The position numbers and the translations under genes are program-made. A stretch of 64,000 nucleotides of DNA from Neckera pumila (Eukaryota > Streptophyta > Bryopsida > Hypnales > Neckeraceae): assembly GCA_963969595.1 (NCBI GenBank), contig OZ018414.1, forward strand, positions 13,995,660 through 14,059,659. The letters are read 5' to 3'. Below are positions 12,030 to 25,200 of this stretch, one piece after another. The notes under the pieces were generated by a model that saw only the letters and a program-made list of their open reading frames with translations, did not search any database and had not been told where the DNA came from. How positions within the stretch are numbered: the stretch's first letter is position 1; every line of letters starts with the position of its first letter.

Positions 12030-13187
12030 TTAACCCCTAAAGGACCAACATGCGTTTTTTGGCCGTATAGAAATTTTGGGCAGGTACGTGTGACTAGAGA
12101 TATCCATATTTGAGGCTGAAATTTTAATAGAAGGTGGGGGCAAGGAATATCTTCATGTGTACCAAGTTTCATGACATTTCAAAATACGAGTCAAAAGTTG
12201 CAACCTAATATGTTACTTTTTTTTGTGACTGGGCAGTTTGGACAGATCAGAAAAAATCATTTTTTTTGGAATTTTTTTTTTGAAATTGGTTCTCTACATT
12301 TATATATACTTAAAAAACTTTGAGTCATTCCATTTCAAGCAATGAGTCAAAAGTTATGAGGTTTTTTGAACTGTGGGCAGTTATAGATTCTCTACTCTAA
12401 AAAAAACTTTAAAGTCGTTTATTTTACTCAATTTTCAATATTTTTGGGAAAAAAATAAAATCCTAGGATGTAGATTGATTATTACTACATTACAACCGTT
12501 GGGATTGGCATTTTTAAATCCCATGATTAAATTTTTAACAATTTAGTATTTTGAATCATTTTCTACTTCTTTCTACTTACTATTTTTTTCCTATCACTAC
12601 AAGAAAATGGGGTGTTTTAAGTGAGTTTTTAAGTATAGTCCTAGATGTAAGGTTTTAAGTAATGACCTTTCAAGCAATTTTCAGAAAAATTTGACTAGAA
12701 ATACATATCTTTCTAGTCAAATTTTGTTGAAAATTGCCTTAAAGGTCATTACTTAAAATCTAATGTCTAGGACTATACTTAAAAACTCACTTAAAACACC
12801 CCATTCTCTTGTAGTGTATATGTTGTACAATTCCAAATGATGTGAAAATTTTCAAGCATATAGACTACTTGTTTAGGAAACTGAATTCAAAGAAGCACCA
12901 CCTTTATCGGCATTTTTTCATTGAAAAGTGAGCTTGCAAAATGCAGCTGCCCGGTTTTTCACAGGATTGAAAAAATGGTTTTGAAGACTTTGAATGCTTA
13001 TATCTTATGATCCACATGGTGGAATTTTCTGAAATTTTAACCACATGTTTTCAAAATGTCATACTACAAGATCCTACGGTTACATGTGTCAAAAATTATT
13101 ATCTTCCAAAAATTTGGTAGTTGTATTAGAAATGGCAGTTTTGGAGCGATTTTGGTGATTACATAGTCATGAAACTTTAGGGGTTAA
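12030..13187. mobile_element. TTAA-bounded element copy 1, with nested CACTA MITE
   Basis: The left end TTAACCCCTAAAGGACC and the right end ACTTTAGGGGTTAA are inverted with respect to each other and share TTAA boundaries. The right-end interior (minus strand: AAAACTGCCATTTCTA) matches the ends of other copies at 21.3, 40.3 and 55.2 kb. No transposase ORF is present. A 222-bp CACTA-type MITE is inserted inside and accounts for part of the length. Confidence 0.7.
12595..12816. mobile_element. CACTA-type MITE (222 bp), near-perfect hairpin
   Basis: It begins CACTACAAGAAAATGGGG and ends with the inverse CCCCATTCTCTTGTAGTG, the hallmark CACTA/En-Spm terminus. It is flanked by the 3-bp direct repeat TAT on both sides (12592-12594 and 12817-12819). 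The two arms, of about 100 bp each, are almost fully complementary, so the transcript would fold into one long hairpin. It is non-autonomous with no ORF. Confidence 0.9.
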
Positions 13188-13269
13188 ATACTACAAACCT
13201 TGTCTTACCAAAATCTAGGAAAAAGTTATGTTTTTTTGTCCAATTGTAGATGTTGCAATTTCGGTAGTG

Positions 13270-13550
13270 TTGATAATGGATGAAAATTGCAACCACCCCA
13301 TTCAATTATCAACACCTTGTGGATGGATGGGTACAATTTCCATCCGTTATCAATACCTAATGGATAGGTGGGTGCAATTTTCATCCATTACCAACACCTT
13401 ATAAATAAGTAGGTGCATTTTTCATCCATTATCAAATACCTTGTGGATAGGTGGGTGCAATTTTCATCCATCACTAACACCTCATGGATGGATGAGTGCA
13501 ATTTTCATCCATTATCAACACCTTATGGATGGGTGGCCGTTGCAATTTTC
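13270..13550 (+). repeat. About 41-bp minisatellite, six or so copies
   Basis: Repeated units contain TCATCCATTATCAACACC followed by TTATGGATGGGTGGGTGCAA. The first phase-to-phase spacing measured is 41 bp. Copies are diverged by substitutions and small indels. Apparent ORFs across it are artefacts. Confidence 0.85.
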
Positions 13551-13883
13551 ATTTTGCGAATTTTCTGGCCATTCATCTATTTATTTCATTCTTGGCATCG
13601 TCACTAGATTAATAAATGAACAGTTTTTGATAGTCCTTCACGACCGGTATCAGTATCTTCCTCGTCCCCATAGAGTTCACAATCCGACGGTTTTATAGCT
13701 CTAGTTCTGTGACGGGAGGCTCACGCATTTGGGAAGCGGAGCCGTCACCCCTCCACGGGAAATTTTGATCTGCTTGCAACTCTGGTGCACCCTCCGACAA
13801 TTGCAGGGCCGACGATGTGTTGTTGTTGAGATTTGTCGTTGTTGCTTTTGCTGCGAACAGGAAGGGGGTTGGAATTCGTCGCG

Positions 13884-16800
13884 ATGGCGGGGCGTGGAAT
13901 GGCGCTCACTCGCCCGTCATGGATGAAGCACGCGGAGGAGGCCAAAGTGAAGGACGAGGAGGAGAAGGCTGCGGCAGCTCGCGCGGCTTTCGACGCTACG
14001 TTTCGTGATGTGGAGGGGCAGGTGGTTGCGCTCCCAGGCGGGGCGATGGAGCTCGACGACTCGGACAGCGATGGCGAGGAGGTCGACCGACTGGCCAAGA
14101 AGCCCATCGGTCCTGTGGATCCCGGGAAATGCACGGCTGCGGGGACGGGCGTGGGTGGCGGTGCGGCCGGCGCGGCGGCGTCGTTCGTAGTGGTGACGAA
14201 AGATCCCGACGGGCGTCGCATTCCGCATGGTGGAGCGTATATTAGGGTTAGGGTTAGTCCCGGCGCAGGCGTGGGCGGGGTGGAGCAGGATGCGGTGGTC
14301 AAGGACCATGCGGATGGCACTTACACGGCGACGTACGCGGTGGCGAAGCGCGGGGACTACATGGTGAGCGTGGAGTGTAACGGACACCCGATTTCAGGGA
14401 GTCCGTTTCCGGTGTTCTTCAGCGGCGGGACCGTGCCCCTCGGTGTGGGTTTGATTCCTACCTCGACTCCGATGCTTGGGGCGTCTCCGTTCATGGGCGT
14501 AGGTCAGCCCATGAGCCCGTTCAGTATGCAGGGCATGTTTTCAGGTATGTTGGGGCTGCTTCCTGGGGTTGTGACGGGGGCCTCGGGCGGGGCCGTCCTT
14601 CCGGGGCTTGGGGCTGCTTTAGGGGAGGTTTGCCGAGATTATTTGAATGGACGCTGTGGTAGACCAGATTGCAAATACAATCACCCTGCTCAGAATCAAT
14701 TGATGGCCGCCTTGGCAGCAGGGAGCACCATGGGAGGATTGAGCCAGATGCCGATGGCTCCGTCAGCGGCCGCGATGGCCGCCGCGCAGAGCATTGCTGC
14801 GGCGAACGCTTTCCAAGCGGCGCAGGCGGCTCAGCAGCAGCAGCAACAGCAAGCAGGTGACTGACTGACTCACGCATTGTGTGCGGCCGTGGGCTTGATG
14901 ACAATTTAGATACTGTACGCTATTTTCTAGAACCGGACTTGGAATGAATAAGATGATGAGTGAGACCACATATGACTAGGAGACGCCTGTTCGTTTGCAG
15001 TGGTCACATATCATTGGATGGCTTCGAGCCGAAGATATTACTCATTTCTTGTGTATAGTTTCTGGTCTGTCATGAAGAAGCATTTCAGTTGTAGTGGGCA
15101 AGGGTCCCTGCCATATGGGGTCGAGGACTGGATAACCTTTCACTGGCGTATTCTGAAACATTCAGACCACATTGGGAATGGACTGTGCCGACGAGGTTCC
15201 TAGCTTATGTGTGCCATTTACACTATTTTTGTTTAAGCTTTTAGCTTGACGCTGTCATTACTGGTTTTATTTAGGTTCATGATTCTTCCAAGGCTCTACC
15301 ATCTTGATGCTGAATAGGGCGTCGGTCTTTTGAGGGCTTTGTAAGTATGTTTTTCTCAGGCGAGTGTTTCAGACGTCCTGACAGTCGGTCGTGCTTCACA
15401 ACTGACTCCGTCATACTCTGTGAAATGCAGATTTTTGAAAATCTTCCATTTATTCCAGCGGCGCTAGATCTTTTTTACCTTTAACTGATGTCACTGATCC
15501 AGAGTCGTGTTAGAATGAGAACATGCATACCTTGGTCGAGGCCCACGAAGCCACCGGGCCTGGGCTGTAGCGTTGTTTTGCTTCCTGTATGCTGTGCAGT
15601 GGAATTCGTGTACTGACTCTTACCGGCTCAATCCAGGTCACGAGGGCGGGGAAGGGAAAGATGAGGAGGAGGAGGATAACCACGAGCCAATCTGCACCGT
15701 CCACGTGACCAACCTCAACCCCATCCTGACTGCCGACCAGCTGCAGCAGTTGTTCAACTATTGTGGAACGGTTGTGGATTGTAGCATGTCGGAATCCAAA
15801 ACGTCAGCTTATGTAGAGTACTCTAAACCAGAAGGTGCGAAAGCCGGACTGGCTCTGAACGATATGCCAGTGGGAGGACAGAAGCTGAAGGTGGAGTTGA
15901 AAAGAAAACCACGGTCCGGCAAGCAGGGATCCGGCAATGGGTCTGGCATGAACGGAATGGGTCCGCCTCAGTTGCCCATGATGATGCAACAAGCTGTGGT
16001 GATGCAGCAGATGCAATTCCAGCAGGCCCTGTATATGCAGCAGGCCATGGCGACGCAGCAAGCGGCCGCTCGGGCGGCCACCGTGAAGTCTGCAGCCGAG
16101 ATGGCCTCTGCCCGAGCGGCCGAGATTTCCAAACGGTTGGCCGGTCCCAACGACGGGGTGGAGGGAGCTGTCGCAGCCGTAACAGGCAAAGTCAGTCCGA
16201 GGTTGGTCTCGCTGTTTTCGTCGAGCAGTGTATCGATATGCCAGCTGGCAAGAGCACGTGTCCATTAACTATGCAGCACGTAGGGCACAGGATAATCGGG
16301 CAACGCATTTTGAAATGTCTAGTCACAATTCTGACAGATCTTGACATGTTTCATTTGTAGACATTCGTGGTAGCTGCTTGAATGAATGACACTGGTTAGG
16401 TTCTCTTTGTAAGAATGATACTTTGGCCATCGTCGGAAGCTTTTCCGGTACAATTTAATTTATGCGCTGTTTGTATTAGGACGCGGTTTTTAAGGGTTCA
16501 CTACTCGATTGCTGATGGCCAAGGGCGATCTCTGTTTGTGCAGGGCACGTTCGAAATCGAAATCTCGATCGCCTTCTGCGAGGTTCCGCCGAGATCGCCG
16601 TTCTCGGTCAGGTACCCCTGCTCGACTGCGGCGTCGGCGATCCCGGTCCAGGTCGAGGGACCGCAGTCACTACCAGGGCCGAGACCGGGGATCTTATTAC
16701 AGGGGTGGTCGTGATCCGAACCCGTGGCGTTTATCCCGAAGAGACCGGGACCGAGAGCAAGAGTGGGAGAATAGAGAGCATTATATCTCTCGTAGCAGCC

Positions 16801-19100
16801 GCAGAGGTCGCAGCCGAAGCCGTGATCGTGTGCGTAGGAGGTCACGGACACGATCAGGATCACGTTTACGGTCGCGCAGGTAAGGCTTTGTGTGCAATTT
16901 AGGTTTTGGGAGCGAGATTCCACTTTGCTTCTGAGGAGTTTACCTTCAGAAAAGAAATTGATCTTCTTTTTGGATGCATTTGTGTGCACAACTGAGTCGT
17001 GTGCACTGTGGTTTTGTTGTGCTTTTGATGTTCGATGTAGGTGAGGTGCAGGGTGTGTGTGATTACATTTAGGGTCTGTGGTCTGGTGCTAGAGCTGATA
17101 TTTGTGGTTCGGAGAATTGTAGGGAGAGAACTCCATCACCTAGACGACATCGTACGTATGAATCAGAGCACAGAGGCAGTGGACGAGGTCCGAGGCGGAC
17201 AAGGTCGCGCTCGAAAGAGACGAGGAAGAGTCGTTCTAGAAGCAGGAGGAAGAGTCGGTCTAGAAGCAGGAGCAGGAGTCCTGTGCGTGGAAGGGGTAGT
17301 CCCAAAGACGGAAAGGTGGTGCGAAGTCCAGGCACTGCAAGGGAGAACACGCAGAGCCCGGATAGAAAGGAAAGCGTCGGTGCTGTGAGAGACGATATGA
17401 TAGAAGCGGAAAGGGTGCTCACTGGGAAAAGCGATGAGGTTCTCAACGAATCAGCTGCCAGGAATGTCACCTCGGTAAACGGTGTATTGACAAGCAAGAG
17501 TGTCGTAGTTGATGAGGTGGTTTTGGAGGTCAAATCGTCCTTGAACACTAGACTGGACACTGCGACCATTCTAAAAGATCTCGAAGAGAAAAGACAGCAG
17601 CAATTAAGCGGTGTTGAGGACCCGAGCAACATTGTTTTGGGTGGTGTGCCTCCATCAGAAGCTGGCACAGTAGCTGAGATGAAGGGTTTCAACAAGCCAG
17701 TGAAAAGGGGCAGTAAAGAGAGAACACTGACAGCCGACGATGCCAGCGATGACGAAGAAACGGAGTTGATAGACGATTGGCGTGATGACATCAAATTTCA
17801 GGGTCGCGAGAAGCCCAAGAGCAAAGACAAGAAAGAGAGATTAGTGAGCAAGGCTAGCAGACATGAGGAAGAAAAATTGGTCACCACGGCTGTTGAAACG
17901 GATTCAGTGGTTACAGCACAGAGGGATGTGCAGAACGGAAATGACTATGACCATGCTGTGAAAGGGGCAGGTGGATTTTTTACCGAGGGCCAGGCGGTGA
18001 TCGTCACAGAGGTCGGGGGGTGGAAGGAGTTGAAGTTGCCTGGTCAGCCTTTGAATGGTGCCAATCATAGATCCAGGAGAGTCACCGAGAATGTCTCGAT
18101 AGCGACATTTGAGTTCTCCGACGAGGCTAAGAAGCGTTCTATGGAGCGGTACCCGGGTTTGGAAGAGCTTGTAAGTTCGAATGTTAGGGAAGAGAAACTT
18201 TTACATGAAGGTGGATCCGAGAAAGCATCTGTGGTGGAAATTGTGAAACAGAGTGACGTTTTGGGAGAATGGGAGGGAACACCGAGAACTTTTGGTTTGG
18301 ACAAGGATCCAATCGTGAGCGACAGGAAAGCTGGGTCTGACGAGGAAATGGATGAGGAAGCAGACGACGAGACGAAGAGTCGAACAAAACCAGTTGAGGC
18401 ATCGGAGCTGGCAGACGGTGATGAGAGGAGAGTACGCGGAGAGTTCCCAGGTGTAGATGCCGAGGGGGATGATCAAGAACTAGTTATCAGAAAGAAGTCC
18501 GTAGGGGCAGGAGTGGAAGAAAAACCTCGTGATCGAAGGTCTCGAAAGAAATTACGAGATGCTGACGATGAGGACGGAGACAAGAGACGCAGGAAGAAAT
18601 CCCAAGAAGGAGGGGACGATGAGGAAGAGGAAGACCGGCGTCGCGAACGGCATCGACGCCATCGTCGGCATCATAAGAAACACCGGCATGAGGATGTCGT
18701 GGAGAAAGGTGAAGACGAGGATGAAGAAGAGGAGGATGCAGACCAGCGGAAGGAACGACGGCGACACAAGAAAAAGCACAGGAAAGACGACGAGGAGAGG
18801 CGGGAAAAGAAGCGGCGGAAGCACCGACACCACAAAAGGAAGCGATCCGCATCGGAGTCCCCTGAAGTACCTCCATCGGGCGGAGACAAGCTCAAGGAGG
18901 ATAATGACGACACCTTTACAAAGCAGAAGAGACGCCGCTCGAGAAGATCGTCAGAGAGATCACCTTCAGTGGAGGCGGAGAAGGGTGGCGTGGAATCCGA
19001 CGAAGGGGTGAAAAGAAAGAAGAGTTCCAGTAGATCACACAAGAAGAAACGTAGAGAAGCGTCGAAGTCGGCGTCAGAGAGCCCGAGCTCGAGCGACTAG
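13884..19100 (+). CDS. SR-like RNA-binding protein: filamin repeat, CCCH finger, RRM, RS tail (1283 aa)
   Basis: Exons 13884-14856, 15637-16201, 16544-16879 and 17123-19100 join in phase to 3852 nt. Domains in order: an N-terminal Ala/Glu/Lys-rich helix (WMKHAEEAKVKDEEEKAAA); a filamin/ABP280-type repeat at about residues 90-180, ending in the typical YMVSVECNGHPISGSPFPV; a CX7CX4CX3H zinc finger at about 249-266 (CRDYLNGRCGRPDCKYNH), the muscleblind-like spacing; an Ala/Gln-rich linker with polyGln; an RRM at about 341-415 with RNP2 TVHVTNL and a degenerate RNP1 (SAYVEYS); a Met/Gln-rich stretch; and an RS/RD region encoded by exon 3 and early exon 4. The tail is a long acidic, then Arg/His/Lys-rich region, ending in SASESPSSSD. 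This composition indicates a nuclear pre-mRNA splicing regulator; that role is inferred from domains. The start at 13884 was chosen because the upstream in-frame sequence is untypical and MAGRGMALTRPSW precedes the conserved helix. Plant proteins with RRM plus RS tail related to Arabidopsis IRR are candidates for orthology, but I could not test this. Confidence 0.85.
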
Positions 19101-20964
19101 GGAGCTGCATGGTAGTGAGGCATCGTGATGTTGCAGGGTTTAGCACATCAATCAGTAGTGAGGCTTACGAAAGTGGATTGCTGGTAGGTGTGGATACAGT
19201 GCTTGATGTTGTTTGCGCCTGTAAAAAACTTGATCGACGAGGATGGTTGGGTAGTTGTGTCCCATGCAGGCGATCTTCTGAGTTGTCAACAAATGGAGCT
19301 GGTGATTGGTTTGAGTCCTCCTTGAGCGGAGGCGCTTCAGCAGACGAACTTGAGGGTGCGGGCTGGGCTGGGCGGGGTTGGGATTGGGGTTGGGGTTGGG
19401 GTGGTTGAAGCTGGTCGGTTTGGTTGTCCTTTCTTTCTGTGCTTGCGTGCAGCATGGATGGACATGGCAATCAAGCAGGCCGTTTCGGTAACAATCATTT
19501 GGCTTCAAGACGGCTTGGTCGATGAACTTGCGCAGCACATACGAACCACTGTAGGTTAGCCCTGGACTGGCCAATTCACCTTATGTAGAGGTCGAGGTTG
19601 AAATTTGTGGCATTATGTACTCTTTATTTTTTCTATTCATTATTTGCAAGAAGGAATCTTGGGTTGGAGGACTGTTTGTGGTAACTGCTGTTGTGTACAT
19701 GATATTACAGAGTTATTATGGGCTTCGGAAGCCCTGTAACCGTCGGTTCTGAGTTGCAGTTATGGTCGGAAATCAGTAGTTATAGCTTGATGAGGGGGAC
19801 ACTACTTTGGTGGAGAGTGTGAAGTAAAGTAAATAGCAGGTTTATGCAGTCTTTGACAGGATGTGCATGCTTGTGGGCTTTTGGGGGGTTGGGCTGGGAG
19901 GTACTTGGGGCACGGTCTCAGGATTCTGTGTGTATATCGCGGCTGAGCTCATCGTATCGTATTACGTGGAGCCTGTAAGTGTACCGTGAGTTTTCTGTTG
20001 GGAAGATCCGGGATGGACAGCAGGTTTTACAGGTGCTTGCTAGTGTGATAGCTGGTGTTTAGATGCCTTTGAGAATGTTATTGTGTCTTCTTTTTTTGCT
20101 GTTTGTTTTAGTTGGACTGTCTGTAATGGATGGTTTAAGATCCGGTTGAATCCTGGGGGAAATTTGTTGGGCGGGGTTGGCTGGTGGGTTGGGAGAATCG
20201 CACGGACATACTCTCAGGACTTTTTCGCCGCAGCTGTGGCACGTGCATGGCAGGGTCTTACTGCAGGTAAGTGTTCAGCAACATGTCCACTGGAATCGCA
20301 ATTGTTTTGAGTCTCTCTGGTCTTCCTTCATTCTGGAGGTGATGGATGTGCACTTGCTACTTCCAGATTTTTCCAGCTTTTTGTTATGCAGTTGCAAGTA
20401 TTATGTGCTTTGAAGGTGTTCTTTCTTGAGTTTGGAAGGGGAAGGGAGGGGATTGGGACCGTCTTTGCAGGGAGTGGTGACGTGATGTAGTTGGAGATGC
20501 TTTCTTTGTTCCAGCTTCTGTAGGTTTCGTTGCTTTCTATTTTTCTGTTTTCGTCTGGATTACTCCACATTCTCAAGTTCACGTTCCTCATGCCATGGTG
20601 TTGAAGAGTATGCTATAATTTAATTTCAGTGCCTGGCCTGTAGTTTTATCCAATTATTGTGACAATGCTCGGATATTTTTTGTGCAGTATGATTGGGGTG
20701 ATGATAAAATTAGTTTTTAAATTCCCTGAATCAGGTAGGAATTGTGTGTTACAACAGTCTTAGTGTTCTTGTCTACAGATTAAATTCTTGTTATGGGGAT
20801 GCAAAAGCTGCCCATCTGCTTTATTAATAAAGGCGAGACTTTTTCATGCAATTAGCTGAGCATGTTGTGTGCATTGGGAGAGTTGTGTTGTCTGGCGATT
20901 TCATGTTCTGCAATACTTTATATGGGCCAATTTTGTCGTTTGATGATATTCTGTACCTTGCTCT
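19101..20964. other. 3' flank of the SR-like gene, G-rich then T-rich
   Basis: No further gene is supported. The first 500 bases are probably 3' UTR, including a G-tract cluster listed separately. ORFs around 19.1-20.4 kb are short and show no family motif. Confidence 0.45.
19355..19408 (+). other. G-tract cluster, potential G-quadruplex
   Basis: Successive runs of three to four G separated by TT, CT or ATT (for example GGGGTTGGGGTTGGGG) lie about 260 nt downstream of the stop codon. They are on the same strand as the transcript, so both DNA and 3'-UTR RNA could form a quadruplex. Confidence 0.6.
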
Positions 20965-21194
20965 TTAACCCTTGAACGTCGAGGCGGACGTTCTGCGTCC
21001 GATGAATGACAAGAGAATCTCTTGTGTAGGACAGAAATGCAACTATTCATCCTCCAAATTTTGTTATGAAAAGGAAGGTCCTTTACAGTAGTTTGACTTC
21101 CAATGAGTACTTTTTCATTATTTTAAGCCAATTGTTCCCACGGTTTTGCAAAAGGGTGATTTCCACGGCCACCAGCCCAGCGTTTAAGGGTTAA
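20965..21194. mobile_element. TTAA-bounded element copy 2 (230 bp)
   Basis: It starts TTAACCCTTGAACG and ends CGTTTAAGGGTTAA, a 14-bp imperfect terminal inverted repeat including TTAA at both ends. It is the shortest copy and has no ORF. Confidence 0.6.
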
Positions 21195-21345
21195 TGAACT
21201 TGACTTTCCTACTGGAATTGTGAGTGTTGGTTGAGACATTTCTTTGAAAGTGGATTCGCTAGATTATACGGGTGTGCCGCATCCCATGAAACAGCATGAA
21301 GTGGGTAATGTTTTTGTCTTGCCTGGCAAGAAAAGAGCTCTAATT

Positions 21346-22293
21346 TTAACCCCTAAAGTTCCTTGACTATGTTTTCACCAAATGCTCCGAAACTGCCATT
21401 TCTAGTACAAGTACCAAATTTTAGAAAAAACATTTTTGAACACATGTAATACGTTGGTTTGAAAAGATTTGGAAAAAATTTCAAAAAATTTCCACCATGT
21501 AGATTGCAAGATATTAGGGGGCAGTTGCACTTCACACAATCACATTTGTATGAAAAAATGTCCATGTTAGTGGTACTTGCACTATACCTATTTGTATGAA
21601 AAAAAAATTTGTATGAAAAAGTGTCCTTGTTAGTGGTGCTTGTAATCTTGTGAAAAAGTGTTAGCTCTAATTTGTATTCACTCATCAAGGCAAGTTCACT
21701 ACATGCTTGACAAATTTCAGATCATTTGGATTTGTGCAACATATAGGAAAAAAATAATAAGTAGAAAAAGAGAATGCTTCAAAATACTAAATTGTTAAGA
21801 ATATAGTTATGAAATTAAAAAATCCCAATTTCAATGGTTGTAATGTTGAATTAAATAATCTACATCTTATGTTTTTTTTTGTTTATTTTTAAATATTGAA
21901 AATTGAGTAAAAACAATGACTTTAAAGTTTATTTTTGAATAGAGAATTTATAATTGCCTGCAAACTAAGACTCTCCATAACTTTCATGTCACTGATAAAA
22001 ATAGAATAGTTCAGAGCTTTCCATATATATCTATCTAGAAAACCAATTTCAAATTTTTGTTTTTTATCTGCATGGATTGCCCGGTTGAGGAAAGAAACTA
22101 CATATTGTACAATAACCTTTTAACCATGTAGTCAAAACTTATGAGAACTGTTGGACCTTAAAAAAAAACTTTGTCCCCAAACTCCCCGTATTGTGTGAAA
22201 ATTCCAAAGAAAAAAATTAAAGATTCTATTTATAGTGAGCTGTCGAAAATCACTATGTTGCCAAGAAATTGTAGCTTAGGCCTTTAGGGTTAA
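21346..22293. mobile_element. TTAA-bounded element copy 3 (about 950 bp)
   Basis: The left end is TTAACCCCTAAAGTTCC and the right end is GGCCTTTAGGGTTAA. The left interior contains the family signature AAACTGCCATTTCTAG. It is AT-rich and non-coding. A short internal direct repeat (TTTGTATGAAAAA) occurs near 21545-21660. Confidence 0.65.
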
Positions 22294-25200
22294 GTCCCAA
22301 GGATTTATTTTATGCCTAGGCAAAAAGGAAAAGCATGACCCAAGTTCTATAGTATAAATATTAAAACATGAACATTTCAAGTTTTTCTGATGGATAATTT
22401 GAATTGTAAGGTGTCGTATTTAGTACGCGTATCAAAAAATTTGGTAGTCCATTTTGTAGGAGTTGTCTAGAGTAATGATAATCCTTGAACGATGCTACCT
22501 CAAGACCCAAATGCTCCAATTATAATCCTTCTATTGGGGTGAGAGTTTTATTTCCTACACTTGAAGATACATGTCAAAACTTTTTGAATTCATATTTTGG
22601 GCCGTTAATTGGACTTTTAATTTTGTCTTTTCTCAGCTCTCTTATCACAAGTTGGAGTCTTTAATTCCAAATAAGAATTCAAAAAATTCAAATTTTCTTA
22701 TCCAAGGTAAATAATTTGTTTTTATATTGCCCCAAGGCAAAAATTTGGAGCTCCAATTTTTGCCTTCTTGAGGAAAGCTAGTAGCACTAGTACAAAGGAG
22801 TCCCATTTTGAAATACATAGGGATTTTTGAATGTATTCCAAAAAACATGTCCGCCTGTATTGGCTTTGAATGAGATCAATGTAGATTACATCATAAAATC
22901 CTGTAGCTTATAAGGTTTAGGACAAATAATATTCCCAATCATATTTATTGTGCATCAAGCTTCAATTTTTAGTCTCATTTTAATTGATTGGGTTGCAAGA
23001 TTACTTTGGTTTTCATATTGCAGCAACGCTTGCAACTTGTTCTACGTTGCTAATGCGCCTGCTAATTTTATTGTTTTATGTTTGGAAAGAGAGTAGAGCG
23101 CTTCTTTCACTTTGAATTACCGAATCATTTGTTTAAAGTTTTAAAGCTTTACCAGATATGAGCAAGCTTCCTAAAGTCAACTGGTGGCGGTTGCCTCAAG
23201 TTTGGTTTTAGTCTAAACACATTTCTATGGCATTACTATATACGTGGAATTATTTGGAGGATGCTAGTTCTTAGGATTTTTGAGAAGATGGATAGGAAGC
23301 ATTGATGATAAATGAAGGATTTTTTTGCTTGATAAATTTTGGTCTTGATATCTCCTCTTATGTTTTAATTCAATTAAACAATTGTTGTTTCTATCTATGA
23401 TTGGATTGATGTATTGCAATTGTATGCAAATTTGATAGTAATGTAATGTACAGTAAGCTAGTTGTAATTCAAAATTGCCACTAGCTATTTTATTGTTATA
23501 GCACCTTGAACATCATTTTGTTTCTACATCTGACGTCTTTGTATTGCTTCAATAGGGAAGGTGTAAAGCTGTTCATTGTGTCACCTAGCTTTTTGATTAA
23601 GGTAGAGGTCACTTAAAAAATTTAAGAAGAGAAATAATGTAGGATTTCTACAAATTCCAGCCAGGTTTGAATAGTCACTCTTCTTGGAAAATTCACCTAA
23701 TCTGCTTTACGTACAAGTATATTTTGATCTTGTTGATCATAACAATCGAATTTTTCAGTAAAGTTCCTCGATTCGATTGATATATTTAGATGCTATATTG
23801 TTTGTGTTCAATGTGTATGGAGTAACTACGGTGATATTTGTGTTGATAAATGAAAGTTCCAAAAGTGCATTCTTCAGGAGTTTTCCGTCAAATTTTCATA
23901 TTCACAAGGTCATGATCTCCAAAAGTGTTTCCATTAGAACTAATTTGAGGTCCAGAAGAGGCTTTGCAAGGGAGCTTGTGGGTAGAGGCTGTGCATAAAA
24001 ATTTGGCTCGGGCATGCTGTCCATATAAAGCAGCATGTTATTGACGTCACGGTTGACGCAAAATTAGTTGATTGTTTATCGACATGGCACGGTGGTAAGA
24101 GACGTCAGAATTTTAAGTTGAAGGTGTCTTCTGATCCATATGATGAGCACTGTGAATTTTGGACATATAATTTTTTTATTGTTTGTTTAATGACACAAAA
24201 TAAGGCGGAAAAGGATAATCAGCATGCTAAGCGGAACACAATTGGCAAAGGGATGCGTGCCTTTCATCTTCCTTGTGGTAGTAGTTTAGGCTTGTTGATG
24301 CAGTCACATTTTGTGACACGTGCTTCAGCATGGTTCTTAGGGATGCCACTAACACGTGTAATACTTACATTTTGTAGATTTGGTTGCCAGGAAAGTATGC
24401 ACCATTGATTAGGTAAGAAAAATCATTGGCTAACCAAGTTGATTGGAGTAGTTTTTTGTTAAAAAGAGAAAGAGGAGAATTTAACATAAATCTTTGGGTA
24501 GATGGATGCTTATACTCCATTGATCCTATTATACATAATCTACCATTGTTTCGGAGCGCAAAAAAATAATTGGAGTTTTTTGTGAGGGTGATTGTGGAAT
24601 GCTAGGTTATACAAAACGATTGAAAGTAGGGAAGAACGTTTGTCATATTAAGAATCTAGTATTAGTATTGTAGCAATGGATCATGAATTATGAGATTGAA
24701 ATTCAAAAACTAAAAATCTTGTGTTAGTGTCTTGAATCTAAAGCTAATAATATGGTAGCTGTTGCTGTGCAGGATGTTATAGATCAATAGAAGCTGCGTT
24801 TGGACGTCAAGACACTTGAATCAAGATGCACCAAATTTAATGTTACTCTCACAATTAGTGAATGAAAGAAAACTATGATTAATGCAAACGCTTGATTATC
24901 ATGATATATGGGTGCACCATCACTTCTCACTTCCCTTCCTTGATTTTGGTTCGCAATTTTAAGGGATGCAACTTTTTGGGCGCTAGAATTACTTTTTCAA
25001 TCCTATTTCAGTTTTCTGAGCTTGTGCGTGCTTGATCTTAGCAATTTGAGTGTAGCAGTTTTTGCGTCCATAGGAATGTGTTGTCACAGACAGGTAGAGC
25101 TCTTTTTTCAGAGATTTGGAGTTAATTTGAGTGATAGCCGCTAATAAAAGCAATTAGGGTTTTGCGGCAGTCTTGGTTCAATTCAGTTTTTCCGGCAATG

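Noticed and set aside
13413..13698. ORFs across the 13.4-kb region
   Set aside because: They run through the 41-bp minisatellite and show repeat-driven peptides only.
16501..19146. Long antisense ORFs over the RS-rich exons
   Set aside because: Purine-rich RS/DE codons leave the complementary strand free of stops; these are shadows of the real gene.
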